Below, piece by piece: positions 42,662-54,600 of a DNA stretch of 62,500 nt. The notes under the pieces were generated by a model that was not told the DNA's origin, did no database searches, and saw nothing but the letters and a program-made list of their open reading frames with translations. Source of the DNA: Symbiodinium natans. Taxonomy: Eukaryota > Sar > Dinophyceae > Suessiales > Symbiodiniaceae. The DNA lies in the NCBI GenBank assembly GCA_905221605.1, contig CAJNDS010001347.1, positions 1 to 62,500 on the forward strand, given 5' to 3'. How positions within the stretch are numbered: position 1 is the first letter of the stretch; each line of letters begins with the position of its first letter. The position numbers and the translations under genes were made by a program.

Positions 42662-45600
42662 CTCACGAGAAGCGGCAGCACATCGTCAAAAACATCGTCA
42701 AAACATAAGCTTGAGTAGAGTATTTGGGTTTAGGGTTTAGGGTCTAGGGTTTAGGGTTTCGGGTTGAGGGGTTACAGGGCTTGCGGGGTAAGCATTGGGG
42801 GCCGGGGGGAGGGGGGTTGCTTGCTTAGAAACACAGAATTCAGAGTTACAGGGTTCGGGTTCGGGGTATAGATTTTGGGGTTGCAGGGCCACAAAGGAGG
42901 ATTTCGGATCATCCTGAACAGGCAACCCTAAATCAAACTGAAAAAGTCGCACCCTAATCCCTGAACACTAAACCCCTAACTTTAAACCCCAAACCCCTAA
43001 CTCTAAACCCCAAACCCCCAACTTTACACCCTAAACCCCTGATCCCTGAACCCTAAACCCCTAAATTCAAACCCTAAACCCCTGAGCCCCTAACTCTAAA
43101 CCCCCAAACCCCAAACCCCAAACCCGAAACCCTAAACCCTAAACCCTAAACCCTAAACCCTAAACCCTAAACCCTAAACCCCGGAACGCGCCCCGGACTC
43201 TCAACGCAGGTGCGGCATCCTCCAGCTCGATCCATCCGATCCCCAAGGGGCAGGCCACCAACCTGGGCTTCATACTCTGAGGGTTCTCAAAGGTTCTTAT
43301 AAGGTTTAGGGTTTAGGGTTTAGGGTTTAGGGTTTAGGGTTTAGGGGTTAGGGATTTGGGTTTAGGGTTTAGGGTTCTGAGGGTTCTCGAAGGTTCTTGG
43401 GGTTCTTAAGGTTTGAGGGTTCTTAGGGATCTTGGGCTTTCATGGTTCTTAGGGTTCTTGGGTTTTCAGGGTTCTTAGGGTTCTTGGGGTTCTTAAGGTT
43501 CTTAGGGTTCTTGGGGTTCTTAGGGTTCTTGAGCTGCTTAGGGTTTGTAGTCTTCAATTCAAGGGTTCAATTCGGGTTTAGGGTGCTTCTTGGGGTTTAA
43601 TTTGGGGAAGCAGATTAATTAGGTACCCTACATAATCCCAAAAGGGCAAGGGCACCTGATTCCCTCATTCCATATGAAGAGCCAGCAAGTATGGGCGGGG
43701 GGGGGGGGACTTGCAGGTCCGGATTGGGGGGCTTTTGGTGCTAATAAACCCTGAAGCCTAAACCCTAAACCCTAAACCAGAAAGAAGGCACGCTTTTTTG
43801 GCTTACAGGAGGCTTCAAAGGGAACCCCTCTAGACCCTAAGGACAAGGAATGAGGGCTTGACACTTCACACCCTAAACCCTAAACCCTAAACGCTACACC
43901 CTAAACCCTAATGTTGACTTCACATTAGGAATTCCCGCCGCAATTATAAAATCCAGCTGCCAGAACACAATAATGTAGCCCGCCACAATTATAAAATCAG
44001 GCCCGGGATTTTGTTTTTTTACGGGCGTGGTGCTACTACCTAATACTGAAACCAATAGTACGTCCTACCAGGATTTAGGCGAATATAATTGAGGAGGCCC
44101 TGGCCGGAGAGATTGATCAATCAAGGGGGGGGGGGGTTTATTAATGCGAAGTCAACATTAAACCCTAAACCCTAAACCCTAAACCCTAAACCCCTAATCC
44201 CTCCTAAACCCTAAACCCCAAACCCTATATACCCCCAAACCTGGGCTTGGCCTTGGCTGAGGAGGCCAGAGAAGCTTCTGCGTTCAGCCTGCCCCTAGAG
44301 CAAAAACACCAAACCCTAGTTTGGGGTTTAGGGTTTAGGGTTTAGGGTTTAGGGTTAGGGTTTAGGGTTTCCTAGACCCTAAACCCTCAACCGTTCTAAG
44401 CCCTAAGTCCGAAATCCAGGTATCTAGACTCCCCAAGCCCTACAGCAACTCAACCCTAAAACCTGAACCCAAACAAACTTTCGAAACCGTAAAGCTCGGA
44501 CCCTAAGCCCTAAACCCTAAACCCTGAACCCTGAACCCTGAACCCTGAACCCTAAACCCTAAACCCTAAACCCGAAACCCTAGACCCTAAGCCCAAGCCG
44601 TCCAAGCTCCGTGCTTCATAAAGCTGCCAAAGGACGCTGCTGGCAGCTCCTGGAGCTCGCGGTGCTTAGGGTTTGGCCCTTGGGGTTTAGGGACTTGGGT
44701 TTAGGGTTTAGGGTTTAGGGTTTAGGGTTTAGGGTTTAGGGTTTAGGGTTTAGGGTTTAGGGTTTAGGGTTTAGGGTTTAGGGTTTGGGGTTTAGGGTTT
44801 AGGGTTGGACCCGATAAACCCTCAACCTTAGCGATTACGCACGGCAAGGATGCCCATTGCGGTATCATCTCTCGAACCTGTTGCGCACATGCGACAAGCA
44901 CGCTGGAACACGAGTGTAGCAACAACCCTGGCCTTCGCTTCCGCGCGAATCTGGTTCGTGAGCACAAAGTCGAGGTCTCTGAGTTCAGTTTCCGACAACC
45001 TGACTCGCACCTCATCGCTGTTCGCGAATATGTGAGGGAGAAATCCAGATCCAAGGGGCCGAACTCCCAACTGGGGGGGCTGACAACTTCGAATTTGCCA
45101 CCCCGGGACTGCACCATGTCAAGCATCCACGGCTCAACATTGCGCGTAGAGAAACTGCTACCAAACTCCTTTTTGAAAAGCCATCGCATCACAGTTTCCC
45201 AGCGCTTCCGACGCGGGGTGATTCCGTTTGCCACCTCAAGCCTGGTTCGCTCGTTGAATGGCTGTGGGTTTAGGGTTCATGCAGGGTTTAGGGTTTAGGG
45301 TTTCCGTGGGGCCCAACGTGCTTACGTTTCAGGATTCAGGGGTTTGGAGCTTACGTAGGGTGTGTAAACCCTGGTGCGCCAGAGGCCTGTAGATTTTGAA
45401 TGTCATTCTATACTGTAGGATGGCCCTTAACACCCTCCAAAAACATTCCTGAAACTCATCCTCTTAAACCCAAGAAGGGAAAGTATGAAGCCTAGCTCGT
45501 ACATGTAAACCACGCGGGCGCATAGCCGTAAACTCCCTCGACCCCAAGCCCGCAATCCGCAACCCCCCCACCTAGACCCAGGAGTAACCTAGGAATAGAC

Positions 45601-48600
45601 AGGCCTTTTATGCTTTAAGGGGATGACAAGGCCCTAAACCATGAACCCCGAACCCTAAACCCTAAACCCTAAAACCCTAAACCCTAAACCCTCAAGCCCC
45701 CTGTAACTTGAAATTATAAAAAAAAAAAAAAAAAACAAAAAACAAAGCTCCTTGAAACTCCTCGAAACTCCTCGAAACTTCCGCGGACCTGAACCCTTAA
45801 TAATTTCAATAAACCCTGAACCCCAAGGGGCTCCCAAATCTCCAGGTCGATGCAGGCCTGCTGGCAGGCAGAGACGGCAATCGCAGGAGGGGGGCGGTTT
45901 AAGGTTTAGGGTTTAGGGTCTGGGGTTTAGGGTTTAGGGTTTGGGGTTTAGGGTTTAGGGTTTGGGGTTTAGGGTTTAGGGTTTAGGGTTTGGGGTTTAG
46001 GGTTTAGGGTTTAGGTTTGGGGTTTAGGTTTGGGGTTTAGGGTTTGGGGGTTTCAGAGAAGGTGTAAGTTTTAGGGTTTAGGATTTGGGGTTTGAGGGTT
46101 TGAGGGTTTGAGGGTTATCGGCACACGGTTTACAGTTTTAGGGTTTAAGGCGAGTCTCAGCTGCAGCTGAGCCCAGGCCCTAACCCAAGTCTTGACGCGA
46201 TCAACCAAAAGAAGAGCCGGTTTAGGGTTTAGGGTCTAGGGTTTGAAGCACTTGCTTTTGCTTGAGGGGACGATTGAGCAGCAACAAAAATTGGCAGCTT
46301 AACCCCAAACCCAAAGTCCGAAACCGAAACACCAAACTCTGCTAACGCATGAACCCTACTAAACCTTAAACCTTAAACCTTAAACCCTAAACCCTAAACC
46401 CTGAACCCTAAACCCTAAGCCCTGAACCCTAAACCCTAAACCCTAAACCCTAAACCCTAGACTCAGGCCCCCACACCCTCCGCTGCGTCCACGAGCCCTG
46501 GGCGCGGTGGCTTCATTTGGTCGAAAGCCACAAGGCGGTACCTTGAGCTTGCAGAGGTTAGGGCCGGTTAGGGTTTAGTGTTTAGGGTTCAGGGTTTAGG
46601 GTTTATAAGGGTGTAGGGGTTTGTGGGGTTTAAGGGTTTAGGGTATCGGGTTTGGAGCCGGAGTTTTGGGCCTTGGGGCTTCAGGTGTACGGAATTGGGT
46701 TGCGGTTTAGGGTTTGGTTTAGGAAAAGGGGCGTAAGGAGATACAAGGTACTAGACTCCTGCATTCCCTATAGGTCGAGGCCCTAAACCCTAAACCCTAA
46801 ACCCTAAACCCTAAACCCCAGGAACCCTAAACCCTGAAACCCTGAAAGCCGAAACCCCAAACCCCAAACCGTAAACCGCCAGCCCTAACATGCTTAAACC
46901 CCAAAGGGCGAAGAGCAACCCTCATAAAGATTTTTCGAGAGTCCTGTGGAGTTCGTAACTGTGGTAAAAGGCTTAGAATTAGGGTTTTAGGGTTTGTAAA
47001 GTGTAGGGTTTAGGGTCTAAAGTGTAGGGTTTAGGGTGTAGGTCTTAGCGGACGGAGGACCTTCCCTTCCTTAAGTATGAACTCCGGAAGTACTCCTGAC
47101 CCAGGGGAAAACCTCCGAAACCCTAAACCCCCAACCCCCAACCCCCAACCCCCAACCCTCAACCCTCAACCCTAAACGCAGGGTGGCGGACTTCGGCGAC
47201 GTCCGCGCTGTGCGCATGAAGCGGCCACCACGCTCAGTCAGCTGGGGGCTCAAGGGCAGTCCTCCAAACTCTGGAGGTTGGCTTAGGGTGAGGGTTTAGG
47301 GGTTTAGGGATGAGGGTTCAGGGTTTAGGGTTTAAGGTTTAAGTTTTAGGGCTCCCCAAGAGCTTTTGGCTTAGGCGGTCGGCGTTGAGACCTGCAAGGC
47401 TCATTGCTCATAGAAGTCCCTAGTCGTCCGCGCTCATTCAGGGTTTAAGATAAGAATCAAACATAATATAGGTATACATATATATGCATAGATGTACATA
47501 CATATAAGAACATATGTATAGATGTATACATTAGACATGAAGAACGGGCCTTATGCCCAGAATGGCTTTAAACCCGAACCCCCGCGGCCTTGATTGTAAC
47601 TTGGGTACGGTTTAGGGTGTTGTGTAGGGTATGGCCAAGGGTTGAGGATGTAGGGTTTAATCAGGGCCTTCATTAGGGATTTCAGGGTTTAGGGGTTAGG
47701 GTTTCGAGCTTAGGGTTTAATTAGGGTGTAGGGTTTAGGGTTCTGAAGGCTCCAAAGCTTTCGGCATGTCAGATCCAGGGTTGATGGTTGGGATTTCTTC
47801 GAGGCCATGAAGGAGGTGGGTAGTAGCCCTAAACCCTAAACCCTACACCCTCTACACCCTACACCCTACACCCTAAACCCTAAAGCCTACACCCTAAAGC
47901 CTAAAGCCTAAAGCCTAAAGCCTAAAAGCCTAAAGCATAAACACGAGCGGTTGTTGCTGTTCCTTCATGCCCCACGAACCAGAAGCAAGCCTGCAGGTTG
48001 AGGATAGGGACCCTTCAACGAAGTAATGACCATGAAATTTCTTTCGGGAGTCTTTTAGGGGGGGGATTCCTTGAGCAAGTCCTAGTGGCTTAGTGTAGAT
48101 GTCGGCCTGGATTTTCGGCTTGTGGTTTCGGGGTGCACGTAGGATCGCTTGCTCTGAATCCTGCATTGTAGTAGACATGCGATGCGTCTTGCAATGGACC
48201 GTTTTGTTCTTGCAGGGGCTGTCACGAAATTGCTGTGTCCGGTGCAAAAAAAGGGGTTCTGTTTTCGTCCACGGATTGAAGCGCAGGCCAAGCTCAATGA
48301 ATCGGGACGGCCAGCATGATGAGAATGTCAAGCGAACGTTATACAGTGCAACTTCGATGGTGGAATCCACGCCTGGGGTTGAATCTGCACAAGCTCCAAA
48401 AGGATCTGGGAAGGCCCAGCACTTCATAGCTTGAAGTTGATGATCCCGGTGTGAGTTGGGTCCAGCCGGCTTCGCCAGGATTGCAGAATTCTTTGGCAAA
48501 AGCTGTTGTAGTTCTGCATCATCGGCCAGCCCTCTCTGTCAGCAAGCTCTCGCATTGCCGAAAACACTCTCCGTTTCGATGCCAACCCCGTGTCCAGCAG

Positions 48601-51600
48601 CCCCTCTTTAAAAAGGATGTTTCGTACGTCCGTGTCCTTGGGAGCAGTGCGCCACTGAAAGCTTGAGCTGTTGGACAAGAGCGACCATCTCAGCTTATCT
48701 TCAACTTCCGACGCTGTGTTAGACGGTACTGGTAGCTGTCCAACTTTGCGAAGGTTTTGCTTGTTCTCCGCAACGTTGCAGAATCCGCGCATGGCTTCAG
48801 GGAGATTCGAGTTCCATTCCAAGTCAAGGTAGCCTAACCTCCGAAGGGCCCGGGCTACCACATCTGCGGAGTCCTTCAACATGAAGGGTCCACCGCCGCG
48901 GAAAACTGAACGAGCAAGCCCAGTCCCATATTTCGGAATGCGTCCCTTCCTAGAAGGTCGGGAGGAAACTGGAAGAATGAATGCCAGCTCCTCCTCATTC
49001 CGCAAGAACTTGCGCTGGCACGGGGAAGACGCCGTGGCGTAGGCAGCATCAATGGCAATCTGCCAGGGGAACACCGTAAGTGGTCCCAGGCTGTTGGCAT
49101 ACCAGAACTTCGCGATGGACTGCAGAAGTGCAAGCAAATCCAAGTTGTCATTGCGGTAGCCCAGGTCTTGAAGAAAGCTCGACGTCACTCGAAACTTGTC
49201 CAGGCTCGGCGTTGTCACCGGAGGCCTAGCAAGGCGCACGAAGCCTGTTCCATCCTTTTTTAGTATGGCCCGAACTCTTGGATAGTTGTCTACCTTCGGA
49301 GGCAGGGGCACTACGCGAGCTCCCATAGTCTGAAACTTGTTCTTCGTTGTGAGTGCCCCGGCCCGAGTCAAAACTGTCACATCGCTGCCAGCCACAATGG
49401 CCTGTCCTACTGCTTCACAAAAGTCAGTGTCGCTCACCAACAAAGCTATGCTCCCACCTACCTGTGCCTGACGCGACAGCCGCTGCATCTCCTGCATAAT
49501 GGCTTCGTCGTTCGCTTCGCCCTGCGAACCATCCAAACGGGCAACAGCCTGAAAATTAATCTCGGAATCTCGGAATAGTTGCTGCCAGCGCTTGTTGAGC
49601 GCCCTGCCCGGGGGAGCAAAAACTCGAGTGCTCACGATTCTCTTCTCCGCTTTCAAACTCTGGATTGAAGCCCGGATCATGTCGATGCTGTGTGTGTCAC
49701 CGTCCACCAAGAGCTCGGTATGGGAATGCACTTTGGCTCTGTGCCGACAGCAGCATCCGACCCTCCTAGCACGCTGGCTCTTCCTCACTTGCGCAACCCA
49801 TCCTCTGCCAGAAGCTCCTGAAACTGTCGAAGCGGCTGCTGTCAAACTTAGCAGTGCTTGCTGTTCAGTCGTCCGCGCAATGCTACCTGATGGCTTCCAC
49901 CTCTCTGCAGGGCGTTGTGCAGTTGTGAACTGCCCACGTGGCCCAAGTGTGAGCATACAGGAAGCGGACGGGGAGCCTGCAACGACAGCCATCGCCTGAA
50001 GAGCCAGTTGGAGTTCGTGGCTGGGTGGACGTCGTGCAAGCTTCGTACCCCCTAAACCTTGAACCCTAAACCATAACCCTAAACCCCCAAAGCCTAAACT
50101 CTACACCCTAAACCCGAAACTCCAAACCCTAATCTCGAGAATCACAAGCTCAGAAGCCGCTGCTCTTCCCCTTAACCTACTTGGAGGTTCATGGTACCAC
50201 GAACCAATTCTAACTGTACTTATAACCCACTTATAAGCCCCTGAAGTGCCCTAGGATGGTTAGAAGTACAGTCAGAAGTTCGGTGATAAGTACAGTTACA
50301 ATTGCTTCATAAGTACCATGAACCTCCAAGCAAGCCGTGATCAAAAGGATGCCAAGCCTGTGGAAGATGCCAAAACAAGAGCTGCAAGCGGAAGATCCAG
50401 AGTTTATGGGGTTTATGGGGGTTAGGGTTTAGGGTTTGGGGTCTAGGGTTTGGGGTTTAGGGTTTGGGGCTTTCAGGAATTTGTAACGTTTACCGGGTTG
50501 GGCTCAAAAGACCGCAGGCCGTAATCAACTTCAAGCCCAAGAAAGCACAAAGCCGAAACTCGCGAAGCCATTAAAGACCCTGAAATCCCCAAAGCCCTCT
50601 AAGGCGCTAAACAGCCGCAGAGCCCTTAAAACCCTCTGACCTCAAAACCCTGCAAACCCTAAATCCCTTTAAGTCGCATAAGCCCTAAACGCCCGAAACC
50701 CTTCAACCTTCAACCCTACCCCCCTAAATCGGACCAACCTGAGCCCTGTAAACTCTAAACCCTAAACCCTAAACCCTAAACCCTGAGCCCCATAAACTCT
50801 AAACTCTAAGCCCCCGAACGCGGGTGTCCTGCCATGTGCGCTCCGCAGACGGCCACCTCGAACCTAAAAAGGCTTTGAGGGTATAGGGTTTAGGCTTGTA
50901 GGGTTTAGGGTTTAGGGTTTGGGCTTGTAAGGTTTAAGGTTTGGGGCTTAATTAGAATTTAGGAATTGGGGTTTAGGGCTTGGGGTTTCGGGTTTCGGGC
51001 TCAGGGTGCAGTTGATGCCGCTGATTACGGGTTGCCTGGGTGCTTGAAGCCTCAGGGCTCAGGGGGTCCTCGGAAGCCGATGTACCATACACAGAAAGTC
51101 AACTCGAAAAGTTTTTCTGCCCCCAGCCCTAAACGCACGAGTTCCTTGGTAGGGAGTGAGCGAATTAGGTGCCTTCCATCCCGTATTCCTTGCTTATAGG
51201 GTCCTTGAGGGAGGGGGGTCCATGGGGCCTTGGGTACCAAAGGCTTAGGGATAGTAGGGAGTATTAGGGAACATACCCCCTTTGAACTCCCCTCCCTTAG
51301 GGACCCTAGAACTTGCTGAACCCTAAACCCTAAACCCCAAACCATAAACCCTGAAACCCAAACCAAACCCTACACCCTAAACCCTAAGCCGGAGAAAAAT
51401 CACTCGGATGTAAAGCATGTTGGCCCCCAGGATTCCTGGAGGCAGGTGGGTTGATGAAAGGCAGGGTTTACGGACTAGGGCGTTTAGGGTTTAGGGTTTG
51501 GGCTTTAGGGTTTAGGGCCTGCAGAACTATCGAAGGAGGAGGAGGAGGAGGAGCCTTTCTTGACAGAGGGCTCGGACCTCCTATATAACTTAATTAAGCC

Positions 51601-54600
51601 CTACAAAACCCTGCACCATAAACCCTAAACCCCTAAACCCCTAAACCCCTAAACCCCTAAACCCCTAAACCCCTAAACCCCCAAACCCCCAACCCCTAAA
51701 CCCCTAAACCCCTAAACCCCTAAACCCCTAAACCCCTAAACCCCTAAACCTCTAAACCCCAAGCTGCAGGTCCGATAAAACAGTGTCAGGGTGGTGTAAA
51801 GCTTAGAATAGAGTTCTTGAGAAAACTTCGTTTGAGGGTTTGAGGTTTAGCAATGATCCATGAAATTCTGAATCTAGAAGGCAGAATGTTACCCAAACCA
51901 TAACACACTCGCCTTAGACCCTCAAAAACCACCCTAAACCCGCCTTAGAACCTAAACCGCCCTGAAGGCCCCAAGCGCACGCAGTCGGTTGCACTGAGCC
52001 GGAGGCGTATCTACGCCAGAGGCAATCGGGCCGTAAAACGCCCCCATCTTCGCCTAGAATCGAATGGATTTGAGGATATAAGTTGGAATGTTCCCCCTTA
52101 TACTAACAGTCCGAAATAAGGATTCTCGTACTCCCTAGTAGAGCCCCGATCAAGGACTGTTAGTATAGGGGGGGAAAATCCCAGGATACAGGGTTTAAAG
52201 CTAAAGAGTAATTAGGGTCCAAACAGCAACAGTGACGAGTACGTCTCACCGTCCGTGTCTCCAGGGTTCCAGAGATAGGGTTTAGGGTTTAGGGTTTAGG
52301 GTTTAGGGTTTAGGGTTTAGGGTTTAGGGTTTAGGGTTTAGGGTTGAGGGTTTAGGGTTTTAAGGTCTTAGGGGATCATATACCCCAATATGGACTATAA
52401 TAAGGGTCTAGGGTTTAGGGTTTAGGGTTTAGGGTTTAGGGTTCAGGGGTTAGAGTAGAGCAGTTTCGTAGGTCGGTTCAGGAGAGGGCAAAAGGGGCTC
52501 AAAGTGCTCGATGGTTGGAGAGGCGAGCGCTGCGCGCCACGTTGGGGCTACGGTTCAAAAACCTGATTCTTCGTTTAGGGTTTTAGGGTTTAGGGGTAGG
52601 GTTTAGGGTTTAGGGTGTAGGGTGTAGGGTGTAGGGTTTAGGGTTTGGGGTTTAGGGTTTGGGGTTTAGGGTTTAGGGTTCAGTACTCCGGGTCGAGCAG
52701 CTTTATGGTAAAACTGTAATTACGGCTCTGATGCAATACCCACCTACCCAGAGAATCCCATACTGTTGAGAAACAAAAAACGGCAAAATTCTGAAAACAA
52801 AGCGGCCAAATTCTGAAAATTGCCAAATTCTGAAAATAAAGTGGCCAAATTCTGAAAATAAAGCGGCAAAATTCTAAAAACAAAACGGTCTGAAAATAAA
52901 GCGGCCAATTGTAAAAACAAAGCTGCCTTATTCGGAAAATAAAGCGGCCACATTCTGAAACTCAATTGGGGTTTAAATACATATGGCAGAGAGGGTTTAG
53001 GGTGTAGAATTTACCTGCAGGCTCCTACTGTAACACTTTCTTTAGTTTGGTTTAGCATACCGTAACCCCCTATAGCTAACCCGAAAAAGGAACTTTCTAC
53101 ATTGGAGCCTTCAGGTAGGGGCTTGTCGGTTGAGGGCTTCGGATTCAACCCTATAAACCCTAAACCCTAAACCCTAAACCCTAAACCCCAAACCCCAAAC
53201 CCTAAACCCTAAACCCTAAACTCAGGGCTAGGCCGCCCCCCTACGTTCGGGGGCGGCGCTGAAGCCCTTCGACCTCGATGGTGAGCCGACCCAGTCCGGT
53301 ACCGGAACACGTTCCGGCATTTTCGACGGGGGTCGCAGGGGGCTTCAGGCCGGCCCAGGCAGGGCGGGTGCTCGAAATCAATTTCCCCCCTCCCCCCACA
53401 CCCCTGGCCCCCTTGGCCTGGCGTAGCCCCGACTGCCTCAGAGAAACCCCCACCCCCCTACCATTCCTTTGACTCTCGGATCCAACGACGAATGTCGTGA
53501 AACTGAATAAGTTTTGGAAGTGGACTGTTGCCTTGAGTTTAGGCCTAAACCCTAAAAGGAATAGGTTTGGGTGGCTTTGCCGCCTCGGACGGCGTGGGGT
53601 GGGAGAAAAGTGTTAGATGGCCCTCTACAATCGGGCCAAAGCTGCTCTTTGCACCTCACGAAGCTTTCGAGCTTGTCTAACCTTCACAGCACCTACGCCC
53701 TATCACAGCAAACACTAAACCCGAGCTCTCTGCGCCCTGCAAAAAAGCCTAAACCCCCTAACACCCTAACCCCCTAACCCCCTACCCCTAACCCCTAACC
53801 CCTAACCCCTAACCCCTAACCCCTAAACCCTAAACGGGTGCAAGGTCCCTGGCTCGGGGCACCGCGTGCGCGTCATGCAACCCGACCCTTGAGCACTGAG
53901 CCCTAAACCCATGGCGCACTAAACCTAAAACCCCAATACACCTATGTACCCCTCTAAAGGTACAACACACGCAGCAAGCCCTAAACCCAGGCCATAAACC
54001 CAAACCCTAAACCCTAAACCCTCAATCCTAACCCCTAAACCCTAAACCCTAAACCCTAAACCCTAAACCCTAAACCCCGAAACCTCCTCAGAAGGGAATC
54101 GACAGCGCCTCCACAGCCGCCTCCACGTCCTGCACGGCAGACTCGGTAGCTCCGGCCTCGGCCAGGAAGTCTGGGTTTAGGGTTTAGGGTTTAGGGTTTA
54201 GGGTTTAGGGTTTAGGGTTTAGGGTTTAGGGTTTAGGGTTTAGGGTTTAGGGTTTAGGGTTTAGGGTTTAGGGTTTAGGGTTTAGGGTTTAGGGTTTAGG
54301 GTTTAGGATTTAGGGTTTAGGGTTTAGGGACTGCTTCTTAGCGGCCACGCTACTTATGAGGTAAGGGTTTACGGTTTAGGGTTTAGGGTTTAGGGTTTGG
54401 GGTTTTGGGTTTGGGGTTTGGGGTTTGGGGTTTTAGGGGTTTTAGGGGTTTAGGGGTTTAGGGGTTTAGGGGTTTAGGGGTTTAGGGGATAGGGTTTTAG
54501 GGTTAGGGGTTTAAGGTTTAGGGGTTAGGGTTTAGGGGTTGAATTAGGGATTTAGTGGTTTATGGTTTAGTTTTGGGGTTTGGGGTTTAGGTTTTCGGGT

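Noticed and set aside
47930-48423. Frame with QADIYTKPL resembling the copia polyprotein end
   Set aside because: The match is nine residues with no RNase H or RT context; the stretch lies just after the NYN-like ORF stop and is more likely 3' flanking DNA.
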